Notes: generated by a model not told the origin, from the sequence alone. Positions 19,601 through 31,148 are shown, numbered from the stretch's first letter. The stretch: 64,000 bases of DNA from DUOA01 sp012839095 (GCA_050951505.1 JBMNJE010000006.1:90387-154386); one strand, 5' to 3'. Translations and numbers: made by a program.

Positions 19601-21852
19601 TTCGATACGATAATGTTAAGGTAATTGATGCAGCAGATTTCCCGCCGGAAGAGCCGGAACCGCCTGTGACCGATATTATTCTCGATGATTTGATTGTGGC
19701 TGAAGATATGAATCTTGAAAATACAATACAATTAACTCCTGATGACAATGTATATTCAGCTGAAGTCCCATTTGATACTACTGAAATATATTTGATGGCT
19801 GTTGTAAATAGCAGCGCAATGTATTCTCTGCATTTAGAAGGAAAAGAAATAACGAGTGGCAGTACAGTTGGGCCCATAGAACTAACTACAGGGGACAATA
19901 GGATTGTATTGGAAATCCTTGAAGATGGAAGACAGCCAAGAGAATACATTGTTTTAATTAAGAGAGCCAGCATTGTAGATATTGAAGTAGATCCGTCAAA
20001 TATACTTGTAACAAGGGAGGGTCCCAATCCGGCAGGGCTGTGCCTGTCTTATGTAACAGACTCAGATTTGTATGAACGCAAGTATACGATGGAAGAAGTA
20101 ATAAAAAACCATAACTTTGGCACTATACGCTGGCCCATGGGTACACTGGCCATGTATTATGCATGGAACAGCATGGATGAAGATGGAAATTTCCATTATC
20201 CAATTGAACCCAGATATGTTCTGCCAGATAACCTTTATAACAACTTCCCCTGGGCATCCGTAGAAGGTGAACCCGGAAAGATGCACAATGAAATGAATTT
20301 CGATGAGTTCCTGACTCTTGCTAAAAACACCGGCGCCACGCCTGTAGTTTGCGTTAATGTTGGTGGAGATCTTTATCCTGGTGCAACTATAGATTATGAT
20401 GAGTTAAAGAAACTGGCAGCGGAACAGGTTAGATATGCAAAGGAACAAGGACTCACCGGTATTTACTGGGAGATAGGCAATGAAGTAGAATTTGTATTTG
20501 ACAATGCTAAATTGCCACATCTGACGGAGGCACAAAGGGTACAGATGTATATAGATAGATATCATGAATTCTATGATGTTATGATAGCCGAAGACCCGAC
20601 GGCAAAGATTGGAGTAGGGCTGAACCTTGCTGCACAAAAGGATAATTGGCAAATGCCTGTTATTGAAGGGTGCAAGGATATAATGGACTTTGTAGTTACC
20701 CATCAGTATGGAGGACACCACTTTACAGGTGCCGGGATACCTGCTGCCTATGAGGGATATTTGAATAATGACTACAGCATGGCCACCCATGCAATACAAA
20801 AAATTAATTTAATCAGCAGTTATATTGATGAACTGGGTGTGGATGCAAATGGGATACCCTATTCAGAGAAGTTGGAGATCGTAGTCAGCGAGTACAGCTC
20901 CCACAGAGGCGACGGTTGGGCTGACACATCAGGAGGTGCAATGTATCTGGCATTGCATAACTTCGAAATACTGGCAGAAATGATGAATCATCCTTTGGTT
21001 GGACCTACACATTTCTGGCTCACCCGCAGTCCTTGGAGTGCACCGACCTTTGAGCACCTGGTTAATTATGATGCCAGTATGCACGATCATAATGCTTTGA
21101 ATTGGGATGGCAGCTTAACTACTATGGGAATGTCAGTAGCCATTATGGCCGAAAATATGTATAACTCTATGGTGTATGCAAACACAAGCAACTTTAGAGT
21201 CAGACCATATGCAAGTTATGATACCGAGTCTCAAGCTCTTACATTATTTTTCCTGAATAGAGAGAACAACATTGTAGATGCGAATGTTACACTTGAAAAC
21301 TATGAAGGTTTGGACTTTGAGAGAAGTGCATGGTTATTTGAAGGAGAAAACGGCAGCTATCTTGATACGGAATTTACTTATAAAGAGATAGAAGCACCGG
21401 AATTACAGGGCAATGAGTTTCGCATCAACCTGTCTCCTGCATCAATTACAGTTGTGAAATTTACAGCTGAAGATATTGAAGAACCAGAGGAGCCTGAGGA
21501 ACCCGAAGACCCTGAAGAACCCGAAGATCCTGAAGAACCTGAAGATCCTGAAGAACCTGAAGATCCCGAAGACCCTGAAGATCCCAAGGAGCCCGAAGAC
21601 CCCGAGGATGAAGATCCAAGGGATGAGGATGAAGATAAAGAAGGAGATAGCCCTAAAACCGGAGACATAGGCATCCCCTTGGTACTGATCGCTCTTACTG
21701 ACAGGCGTCACTCCATCGGAATACAGGGAGAAATACTAATGGTATTTATGGGCAGGCTCTTCAACCGGTGCAGAAGAATAATGAGGGACTGTTGTCTCAA
21801 TGTGCTCACGTCTGTCAGCGTTCCGTCCGGTTTGATGACTATATTTATATAA
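16651..21852 (+). CDS. Giant secreted surface protein: LamG-like, cadherin-like, metallophosphoesterase and GH-A glycosidase domains, abnormal C-terminus
   Basis: The 1733-residue protein begins with a signal peptide (residues 1-30, cut after ALA). The order is a LamG/DUF1080-like domain (~40-225), a cadherin-like beta-sandwich (~233-335) and a calcineurin-type metallophosphoesterase (~455-800). That domain carries SDEH at 462, HTGDN at 509, GGNHD at 552 and GHGH at 651. A second LamG-like plus cadherin-like pair (~808-1110) is nearly a copy of the first. A GH51/GH39-like clan GH-A barrel (~1110-1515) has acid/base Glu in WEIGNE and nucleophile Glu in VVSEYSS, then a beta domain. An EPEDPEEP linker (~1608-1663) leads to SPKTGD, a sortase-type signal, at ~1668. 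The hydrophobic anchor is only about 10 residues, and everything after ~1684 is out-of-frame sulfatase DNA. RBS GGGAGG. Confidence 0.85.
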   Translation: MGKTKFSKLLAVLLVLLLLLGQSHNFMALAEDTGSDEQVLFQDDFEYGASNWTVTSGGWSIVDADGSNQYEKDNDYSSSTVGFAVLDDYESPSGLSSRDWTDYSVEADITILHTQGTGPRIEISARFSANNIRYSFAITGSALQIRKRNTGERPLVQKPFTPELGKPYHVKGVLIGNKLEMWVDGVKELEVVDEDLFDEPAIESGTIALNTYLASARYDNVKVLALEESPEEPEPSMTDIELESLVIAEDEELENLINLTFKENMYSANIPFDITEIYIQPTVNSSAAYILNLDGVDITSGDTIGPIELNTGVNEFVIAISEDDMLPREYIVLINRADVGDVEGEIPYELANIWTPRWVNPAFAQPADTFDVEVRAASLPVAGWTAELRNDIRSWDAEVTVRTGKVYYGREDGYIFTVTVPDDISPELFSLVLINNQEKFITSANCVKVVQDFEEDFYILHISDEHVMRPKAEHPNGSSHPDPRYNNGSIEMVNWATDSINIINPRFVLHTGDNVQFWHESNSTQPLETVGKPNLINYRDAKLQYKVPTLMVGGNHDTGYTPQYILFDEWHEHYEKVMGQRAFSLRLGSFYVITSEWTIDEHIQYSKDQLAASFDDPSIKFRLWASHYYDGLGKPRTIMTEEKPIDLGLIGHGHKAQTVQETPFPVHMTASGLSGMEHSFYNFNKEQDGSWICPQITSRENGIDRFKFFEDWGTNPIVSQTFESDNNGTQTENKVSILNRVRQNFYDGRVRFLMQKGEYEVEGGTILAQYDYDGNKTAVVVQVDIAPAISDSEPVTTEISIKKAEPKPLFEDDFEDGASNWTVTSGGWSIVNVDGSNQYEKDDNYSNTTIGFAVLRNYISPNGVSSSEWTDYSVEADMTIMHKEADFRAELSARFHDNNRRYSFALMNNLIQIRKRNTGEGSIAQKTYPIEEGKNYHVRGVLVGNKLEMWVNGVKELEVADDGLRGEPVIENGTIALNTYKASVRYDNVKVIDAADFPPEEPEPPVTDIILDDLIVAEDMNLENTIQLTPDDNVYSAEVPFDTTEIYLMAVVNSSAMYSLHLEGKEITSGSTVGPIELTTGDNRIVLEILEDGRQPREYIVLIKRASIVDIEVDPSNILVTREGPNPAGLCLSYVTDSDLYERKYTMEEVIKNHNFGTIRWPMGTLAMYYAWNSMDEDGNFHYPIEPRYVLPDNLYNNFPWASVEGEPGKMHNEMNFDEFLTLAKNTGATPVVCVNVGGDLYPGATIDYDELKKLAAEQVRYAKEQGLTGIYWEIGNEVEFVFDNAKLPHLTEAQRVQMYIDRYHEFYDVMIAEDPTAKIGVGLNLAAQKDNWQMPVIEGCKDIMDFVVTHQYGGHHFTGAGIPAAYEGYLNNDYSMATHAIQKINLISSYIDELGVDANGIPYSEKLEIVVSEYSSHRGDGWADTSGGAMYLALHNFEILAEMMNHPLVGPTHFWLTRSPWSAPTFEHLVNYDASMHDHNALNWDGSLTTMGMSVAIMAENMYNSMVYANTSNFRVRPYASYDTESQALTLFFLNRENNIVDANVTLENYEGLDFERSAWLFEGENGSYLDTEFTYKEIEAPELQGNEFRINLSPASITVVKFTAEDIEEPEEPEEPEDPEEPEDPEEPEDPEEPEDPEDPEDPKEPEDPEDEDPRDEDEDKEGDSPKTGDIGIPLVLIALTDRRHSIGIQGEILMVFMGRLFNRCRRIMRDCCLNVLTSVSVPSGLMTIFI
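16770..17670 (+). repeat. First copy of internal LamG-like + cadherin-like module
   Basis: The encoded segment (DDFEYGASNWTVTSGGWSIV to INRA) recurs near 19080-19980 in the same gene with high identity. The two copies bracket the metallophosphoesterase domain, so this is an intragenic duplication of about 0.9 kb. Confidence 0.8.
19080..19980 (+). repeat. Second copy of internal LamG-like + cadherin-like module
   Basis: DDFEDGASNWTVTSGGWSIV to IKRA repeats the module at 16770-17670. It separates the metallophosphoesterase domain from the glycosidase domain. Confidence 0.8.
21478..21615 (+). repeat. Tandem EPEDPEEP-coding linker repeats
   Basis: Repeats of a 6-9 base Glu-Pro-Glu-Asp-Pro unit encode a proline- and acid-rich stalk of the kind that spans the cell wall ahead of a sortase anchor. 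The Gly/Ser-rich reading frame on the opposite strand is an artefact of this repeat. Confidence 0.85.
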
Positions 21853-22169
21853 GGACCTATCACGACGGATATCACTTATTCGACAGGGAAATGCTGTTCC
21901 ATATCCGGGAGGATTTCCATGAGCAAAAGAACATAGCGGCAGTAAGGCCTGACCTTTGCGCAAAGGCCTGCAGATATTTGGTAGACTGGCAGCATGATAT
22001 GCTCATGACAGCAGAAAGCGACGTTGACCCGCTATGGACTGTTATGCTGGAAGGCGGTCCATATCATGCCAGGGGACATTTAAAGAATTATGTAAAACGC
22101 CTTGAAGCTACCGGACGGGCTGAAGGTGCGAAACTTCTTAAGCAAAGACATCCGGGAGAGTTTAAATAG
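21700..22169 (+). pseudogene. C-terminal fragment of a second sulfatase
   Basis: From about 21750 the frame encodes GQALQPVQKNNEGLLSQCAHVCQRSVRFDDY and continues to LFHIREDFHEQKN and GGPYHARGHLKN, with a stop at 22169. This is the C-terminal third of an S1 sulfatase; the catalytic N-terminal two-thirds is missing. It is joined directly to the sortase-signal end of the preceding surface protein, in a different frame, which explains that protein's aberrant last ~50 residues. The breakpoint lies between about 21690 and 21750. The fragment has no plausible start of its own and is a remnant of a fusion deletion or a misassembly. Confidence 0.75.
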
Positions 22170-22208
22170 ATAAGTAAAGCCGGCAGGGATTGGGGGTATT
22201 TAGCAATT

Positions 22209-23545
22209 ATGATTGGCAAAAAGATGAACTTCGTATTTTTTTTCCCGATGAAATGCGGGCATCAAGCGTTTCATGTTATGGAAACAAAACCGTAAGAATG
22301 CCTAACTATGACAGGTTTGCGGAAGAAGGTGTCAGGTTCGAAAATTGTATCGTGCAAAATCCTGTCTGCTCGCCTTCGCGCTGCAGCCTGATGACAGGGT
22401 GGTATGTGCACAATCTAGGGCATAGAACCTTATGGCATTTACTAAGGCCCCATGAACCCAGCCTTTTCAGATATCTAAAAAAGGCAGGTTATGACATTGC
22501 TTGGTTTGGTAAAAACGATTTATACTCCCAGGAATACCTTGAAGAGATCTGCGATAATATTGAAGAAAAACGCAGAGTCTATGGACCCCAGGGGATTAAA
22601 GAGAGGCAGGTGCAGGGGGGCGAAAATCCATACTCCATGGATGATCCCGGATATTATTCCTTTTTATACAGTCCAATAAAACACGAAGATGGCCAGGTGC
22701 CCCTTGATAAAAATATAGCCAGGGCTGTGGATTTTCTTGAAAACATAAGAGAAGGGGATAATCCATTTATGTTGTTCCTGCCTATAGATATGCCCCATCC
22801 TCCTTACAGTGCTCCTGTAAGCTTTCATAATATGTATGACGCAGATCAGTTGTTGGATGATATCATAGGCGGAGCAGCATCATCCGGGAAGCCAGGTTTC
22901 CTAGAAATGATACGCAGGTATAGGAATCTTGATAAACTGAATCCCAAAGATTTCGCCAAGATATACGCTGTTTATTTGGGCATGAACAGCTATGTTGATT
23001 TTATGCTCGGTCAGCTTCTGGAAACCCTTGACAAGACAGGGCTTTCGGAAAGTACAACTGTTATTATAAGCTCTGATCATGGAGATTGGGCAGGTAATTA
23101 CGGACTTGTTGAGAAATGGCCCAATGCAATGGATGATGATATTGTACGTGTTCCACTGTTAATAAAAACCCCAAACGGTGCAAGAGGACATGTTGTCAAT
23201 GAACAGGTAGAATTGTTGGACATTATGGCTACGGTTTTGGAGCTTGCAGGAATTAAGGCTGAACATACCCACTTTTCCCAATCTTTGGTGCCGCAGCTTT
23301 CAGGTTCTCCAGGAGATAAGGACAGAGCTGTATTCTGTGAAGGGGGATATGATATTCACGAGCCCCATTGTTTTGAAGGGTATCCCAAGGGCAGGGGATC
23401 CATAAATCTGAGAGATCCTGCTCATATCTATTATCCTAAAGCTTTACAGCAGCAGGAGCATCCGGAAAGTGTATGCCGGACAACCATGATAATAACCTTG
23501 AATTATAAGCTAGTTAAACGTACTTCGGGCGAGAATGAATTTTAA
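22209..23545 (+). pseudogene. Sulfatase (S1) with T-tract frameshift and missing C-terminus
   Basis: The long frame encodes FPDEMRASSVSCYGNKTVRMPNYDRF, the formylglycine motif NPVCSPSRCSLMTG, and SSDHGDWAGNYGLVEKW, so the catalytic core is intact. The natural N-terminus, MIGKKMNFVFF from ATG 22209 (or MNF from ATG 22224), lies in another frame. The two frames meet in a run of eight T residues at 22235-22242. Nine T would restore MNFVFFFPDEMRA, a normal sulfatase opening. The 3' end stops at TSGENEF-stop, where related enzymes continue with about 60 residues starting YDLEKDP. The gene is therefore also truncated, at the edge of the convergent URO-D gene. Slippage, sequencing error or true decay are all possible. 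Confidence 0.75.
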
Positions 23546-24684
23546 ACACTGTCTTGACCGGCATTTTCCCATGCTTCCATCACTTTCTCTCTTTGGCTTA
23601 TTTCTGTGTGGAATAATAATAGCAGCATGCTTCTGTCACCTTTTCGGGAAGCCTTCAGGAGCCTTGTGAAGTATTCCTCAAGACTTTCATCGATCTGTTT
23701 GGGGATAGTCCCATAATAGATTTTGTTTTCCTGAGCACATCTTTTTAGTATTTGTTCCATATCATGCATTTCAGGATTCCCGAAATTGATTCCATAAGCC
23801 AGAGGCATATTCATTACTGTTTCCAAAAGGTGGGGGTTGCGGCCGCAATAATGTATATAACCGCCGCCGAAATACTCCAAGACCCTCCCGGTGTATGGCA
23901 CTACAAATTCTTCAATTTGTTCTCTTGACAGCAGTGTTGAGGTATCCTCGCTAATCTTAATTCCGCCTTTTGACCTTGGAATCACCAGATGATTATAGTG
24001 GGCAATCAGCTTGTCCGAATCCGGTATTATTTTGAGACATGCCTCCATGCCCAGGAAGATGGCCTCGCAGGATAAGTTCAAAAGATGATGTACAAAGTCC
24101 GGATCATCGTAGAGATCATAGAATATTGCATCACCATATACGAGATGGGCCGTATCGAAGGGCCCCTGAAGATCCATGGGAAACACATGGCAGCCGGTGC
24201 CGGTCAGCCTTTCTGCCATATACGCCATATGGTCCAGCCCTGCCTTGAATTCATCGGAAATCTCAAGATCATCAGCTTTCATGGATGACAGCACTTCTTT
24301 TGAGAGGTGAGAATGAATCCACGGCATCTTGTCTTCATAAAGCTCCTGAATAATACCGGGAAACAGTGAAGGGAAAATACCGCAGCCCATATTGGCCCTG
24401 GCGGAAGGAACGGCATCCATTTCACCATATGCAGCGTGCAGCATTTCCCTAAGGCCGCTTGCAAACATTTTTTCTGAATCATAATGTGTTTCCCTGGTAT
24501 TATACCCGGGGAGGGAAAGCAAATCCTCCTCATCAGGACTGCAGTTCAGCAGAAGTGGCTGCCTGTCAGGTTTTTTTCCATTCCATAATTGCTGCTGAAG
24601 CTCTGCTCCCCGCTTGAATTTTTCTTTATTTTTTCTTAAGTACTCAATTGCTTTTTCAATCAATGATTTCTTATCATTGTTCAT
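23542..24684 (-). CDS. Uroporphyrinogen decarboxylase-family protein
   Basis: This 380-residue cytoplasmic protein has the URO-D/MtbA-type TIM barrel: DLQGPFDTAHLVYGD near residue 176, a C-terminal YIHYCGRNPHLLE near 275 and GINFGNPE near 297. Such proteins in anaerobes are mostly not haem enzymes. Some are corrinoid-dependent methyltransferases and many have no known function. The gene sits among carbohydrate genes, as do the two related genes at 56108 and 57421. It overlaps the end of the truncated sulfatase by four bases, which is probably a by-product of the deletion there. AGAGAG precedes the ATG. Confidence 0.8.
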   Translation of the reverse strand: MNNDKKSLIEKAIEYLRKNKEKFKRGAELQQQLWNGKKPDRQPLLLNCSPDEEDLLSLPGYNTRETHYDSEKMFASGLREMLHAAYGEMDAVPSARANMGCGIFPSLFPGIIQELYEDKMPWIHSHLSKEVLSSMKADDLEISDEFKAGLDHMAYMAERLTGTGCHVFPMDLQGPFDTAHLVYGDAIFYDLYDDPDFVHHLLNLSCEAIFLGMEACLKIIPDSDKLIAHYNHLVIPRSKGGIKISEDTSTLLSREQIEEFVVPYTGRVLEYFGGGYIHYCGRNPHLLETVMNMPLAYGINFGNPEMHDMEQILKRCAQENKIYYGTIPKQIDESLEEYFTRLLKASRKGDRSMLLLLFHTEISQREKVMEAWENAGQDSV

Positions 24685-25200
24685 TGTATGCAGCTCTCTT
24701 TTCTATTTTATATAAACCTGCGAAGGGTGCGTCACCGGTTATTAATTTGCATTTTCATTATGCTGTCAACACTGTCAGGTACATCGATATGAAAACCAAT
24801 CATAGTATTTATTGTAATAAAGATTAGGATGCCTTTCAAGTAAAAACCTGTAATTATAAAATAGATCAACATTATACCTGCCTAAACATTTACTTTCTGC
24901 TATTGCATTCACAGCGGCTTTTCAATAAACTATATATAATGGATCCCAATGTTTGTTTTGTATTATTAAGTAAATCTGTTCAAAGCGATACCTTTACATA
25001 GCGACTACACTTTTATATATTTAAGGTCCGGCATATCCCAGGGTAAACTGGAGTTGTATAGTGCATCAATAACATTCCGGTTAAAATCCTGCCGCGGTGG
25101 TGACTATGTGCCCAATCCTGTGTGATGTAATGCCGGGTATTATATTGCAGACTGGGACATCGACTGACTGATAAATATCAAACAATTGGAGAGATATGCT
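24685..25200. other. Non-coding AT-rich region between divergent genes
   Basis: About 515 bases lie between the minus-strand URO-D gene and the plus-strand dehydrogenase. I see no convincing gene, hairpin terminator or well-spaced promoter. A 23-codon minus-strand frame at 24732-24803 lacks a ribosome site. The region presumably holds promoters for both flanking genes. Confidence 0.5.
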
Positions 25201-26220
25201 ATGAAGGATAAGTTTAAGGTAATAGCAGCCGGTTGCGGCAGCATGGCAAACACCTGGGTTCAATACGCCCTCTCCCGAAAGGATACTGAGATTGTGGGAC
25301 TGGTGGATATCAGAGCAGAAAATGCTCACTCACTGGCAGAAAAATTCGGCTTGAAATGCGGTATCTATAATAATCTGGTCAGGGCCGTTTCAGAGTCAGG
25401 GGCAAATCTGGTTTTCGATATTACTGTTCCCGAAGCACACAGGGAAATTGCCTTAACTGCCATGAAAATGGGTTGTGATGTTCTGGGTGAAAAACCCATG
25501 GCATCATCCATGGAAGAAGCAAGGGAAATGGTAGGAACATCAAAGGAGCTTGGTAAAAACTATGCAGTTATGCAAAACAGAAGATACCTGAAAAACATCA
25601 GAGCCCTTCGTGATCTTATTAAATCTGACATAATCGGGCAGCCGGGATTTGTAACTGCAGATTTTTTCATTGGTCCTCATTTTGGCGGCTTCAGGGATAT
25701 AATGGAGAGTCCCCTTTTGCTGGATATGGCCATCCATACCTTTGATCAGGCCAGGTTTATTACAGGGGCAGATGCCCTGTCAGTATACTGTCATGAGTTC
25801 AATCCCGCAGGTTCCTGGTACAGGGGAAATGCAGCCGCTGTCTGTATCTTTGAAATGTCCGACGGTTCTGTGTTCAATTACAGGGGTTCCTGGTGCGCTG
25901 AAGGAGCTCCCACTTCCTGGGAATCTGAATGGAGGATTAATGGAAGCAAGGGCACTGCCATTTGGGATGGCAGAGACGTACCCTATGCTGAGGTAGTTGA
26001 CAAGGAAAAGGAAACCGGATTCCTAAATCATTTCAAAAGAATAGAGGCTCCTGTTAATTGGCAGGGTCGGGAAGGACATGAAGGATGCCTTGATGAGATG
26101 TTCGATGCCCTTCTGGAAGGAAGAAAGGCTGAGACTGACTGCAGCGATAATATAAAAAGTATGGCTATGGTTTTTGCTGCCCTGGAAAGTGCCGGAACCG
26201 GAAAAAAGGTAACCATATAA
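25201..26220 (+). CDS. Gfo/Idh/MocA-family oxidoreductase
   Basis: This 339-residue NAD(P)-dependent dehydrogenase has a Rossmann opening KVIAAGCGSMANTW, the family motif GEKPMASS near residue 98, and the C-terminal fold with LLDMAIHTFDQARFI holding the usual His. The start is ATG 25201 because GGAGAG lies 7 bases upstream; an in-frame TTG at 25186 has no ribosome site. It is followed 71 bases later by a serine hydrolase and then a LacZ-type GH2, so it may help process a modified sugar released by those enzymes. Substrate unknown. Confidence 0.9.
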   Translation: MKDKFKVIAAGCGSMANTWVQYALSRKDTEIVGLVDIRAENAHSLAEKFGLKCGIYNNLVRAVSESGANLVFDITVPEAHREIALTAMKMGCDVLGEKPMASSMEEAREMVGTSKELGKNYAVMQNRRYLKNIRALRDLIKSDIIGQPGFVTADFFIGPHFGGFRDIMESPLLLDMAIHTFDQARFITGADALSVYCHEFNPAGSWYRGNAAAVCIFEMSDGSVFNYRGSWCAEGAPTSWESEWRINGSKGTAIWDGRDVPYAEVVDKEKETGFLNHFKRIEAPVNWQGREGHEGCLDEMFDALLEGRKAETDCSDNIKSMAMVFAALESAGTGKKVTI

Positions 26221-26239
26221 TGTTCATCCTTCATGAACA
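26221..26239. repeat. Short perfect inverted repeat between dehydrogenase and serine hydrolase genes
   Basis: TGTTCAT and ATGAACA form a 7-bp perfect inverted repeat with a 5-base spacer immediately after the stop codon. No T-tract follows, so it could be an operator or a weak mRNA hairpin. Confidence 0.4.
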
Positions 26240-26291
26240 AACATCAGCGAAGGTCTGACAATTAAGCATAGTAGAGAGGAGTTGATTCACT

Positions 26292-27776
26292 GTGGGAATA
26301 AATCTTTTTGAAACATCCGTTCCTGAGAGCGTTGGAGTCTCATCAAAACACATCCTGAACTTTCTGGAGAAAGCAGAAAAAAACGGAGTGATGCTCCACA
26401 GCGTGCTAATGATGAGAAGAGGTAAAGTGATTGCGGAAGGTTATTATTCCCCCTTCACCCAAAACACCATGCACCGGATGTACTCTGTCAGCAAGACATT
26501 TGCAAGCACCGCAATCGGCCTGCTGGCTGATGAAGGCCGCATATCGCTGGATGACAGGGTATCCGGCTACTTTAAAGATAAACTGCCCGGGAATCCGCAC
26601 CCTTACATATTGGAAATGAGCATCAGGGATCTGCTTAAGATGGCCACTCCTCATACCACTACTACTTATACGGAAAAAGACAGGGATTGGGTTTGGACCT
26701 TTTTCAATACCAGGCCCAGCCATCCCCCGGGCACTGTGTTTAACTATGACACATCCGGCAGCCATGTGCTGACTGCATTGGTTGAACGGGTTACGGGCAG
26801 GCCTTTTTTGGAATACCTAAAGGATAAAGTGCTCCGGGATCTGGGTTTCAGTGAAAGTGCCTGGTGCATAAAGGCACCTGAAGGATACTCCTGGGGCGGC
26901 AGTGGAGTAATATGTACTACCAGGGATACGGCCAGATTAGCCCTTTTATATATGAATAAGGGCAGGATCGGAGACAGGCAGTACATTTCTGAGGAATATG
27001 TACAGGCCGCAGCATCCAGGCAGATCGACAATGCTGTAAGCGGTCACAGGGATTATATGCATGGCAATGGCTATGGATATCAAATCTGGATTCTTAGGGA
27101 CGGGGCTTATGCCTTTTGCGGCATGGGAGGTCAGCTGGCAATTTGTATCCCGAAAGAGGAATTTTTGTTTGTATGCACCGGAGATATTCAGGGCTCAGCC
27201 CATTATTATGCCGGAATTTATGAGCTTTTGTGGAATGAAATAGTGGAAAGGCTTCAGCCGGTTGCCTTGCCGGAGGATGAGGCGGCAGCAACTCAATTGA
27301 TGCATAAACTAAACACTCTTCGCGTGGTAAATCCTCTTATCGGAGAAACCTGCTCGCCATGGCAGGAAAAGGTAAATGGACTCCGTTATGCTCTTGATCC
27401 CAATCCAATGGGAATAGAAAGAATAGGTGTGGAATTCAGCGGTAAAGAGGGAACCCTGTTTATTGAAACTCAAGAAGAAGAAAAGTGTATTAAATTCGGC
27501 ATGGAAGACTATGCAGAAGGGTACTTTCCGCAAACAAATTATTTTGGTAATACAATTGGCATACCCAAAGGGGAGATGTATAAATGCATCGCAGCCGCCC
27601 GATGGACCCAGGAAGATAAACTTGTAATTCGCTGCTATATTATTGATGACTACTTTGGTAATCTTGCGATCACCCTGGGTTTTAAGGGTGAAGAACTGGG
27701 GCTCAATATGACCAAAACTGCAGAATGGTTTCTGGATGAATACCAGGGTTTTGCCGGCGGAAGAAAGGAGAGATGA
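26292..27776 (+). CDS. Serine hydrolase of the beta-lactamase / esterase (class C-like) family
   Basis: The 494-residue protein has the active-site S-x-x-K motif (YSVSKTFAS, near residue 66), a Y-x-S motif (YDTSGSH) near 154, and a C-terminal beta-rich extension after residue ~345. The fold is that of penicillin-binding protein/beta-lactamase-like esterases and D-aminopeptidases. No signal peptide is visible, so it is probably cytoplasmic, and in this context could deacylate a carbohydrate substrate; that is inference. GTG start with GAGAGGAG upstream. Its stop is 6 bases from the GH2 start, indicating one operon. Confidence 0.85.
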   Translation: MGINLFETSVPESVGVSSKHILNFLEKAEKNGVMLHSVLMMRRGKVIAEGYYSPFTQNTMHRMYSVSKTFASTAIGLLADEGRISLDDRVSGYFKDKLPGNPHPYILEMSIRDLLKMATPHTTTTYTEKDRDWVWTFFNTRPSHPPGTVFNYDTSGSHVLTALVERVTGRPFLEYLKDKVLRDLGFSESAWCIKAPEGYSWGGSGVICTTRDTARLALLYMNKGRIGDRQYISEEYVQAAASRQIDNAVSGHRDYMHGNGYGYQIWILRDGAYAFCGMGGQLAICIPKEEFLFVCTGDIQGSAHYYAGIYELLWNEIVERLQPVALPEDEAAATQLMHKLNTLRVVNPLIGETCSPWQEKVNGLRYALDPNPMGIERIGVEFSGKEGTLFIETQEEEKCIKFGMEDYAEGYFPQTNYFGNTIGIPKGEMYKCIAAARWTQEDKLVIRCYIIDDYFGNLAITLGFKGEELGLNMTKTAEWFLDEYQGFAGGRKER

Positions 27777-30947
<3,171 letters not shown>

Positions 30948-31081
30948 AGTAAAACAGCAAAGCTCACCATTGGGACAATGCAAATGTCAGAAGGATTGCA
31001 GGTGCTGCTGACAAAGCAAGGAAATGACTAAGCAACATAAGTGTATTGTATAGATTGGATTTCCTTAATAATCATTTCCAT

Positions 31082-31148
31082 AAGAGTATCTCCATATTGT
31101 GTTATGTTCCACTAAATTGCATGATATTACAGTGAGATACTCTTTTCC
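31082..31148 (+). terminator. Long-loop inverted repeat, probable terminator after the GH2 gene
   Basis: AAGAGTATCTC and GAGATACTCTT form a perfect 11-bp inverted repeat with a 41-base loop, ending in TTTTCC. The large loop is unusual for a terminator. The rest of the 30948-31273 gap shows no gene. Confidence 0.5.

Noticed and set aside
21478..21615. Possible CRISPR-like or tandem regulatory repeat
   Set aside because: The periodicity is codon-level within an open frame, encoding a Pro/Glu linker, with no spacers between repeats.
21378..21674. Minus-strand frame rich in Gly-Ser repeats
   Set aside because: It is the complement of the EPEDPEEP-coding linker of the surface protein and has no ribosome site; the low complexity is inherited from the sense repeat.
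24732..24803. 23-codon minus-strand frame (MIGFHIDVPDSVDSI...) upstream of the URO-D gene
   Set aside because: It reads somewhat like a protein start but has no ribosome site and is too short to support; at most a remnant.
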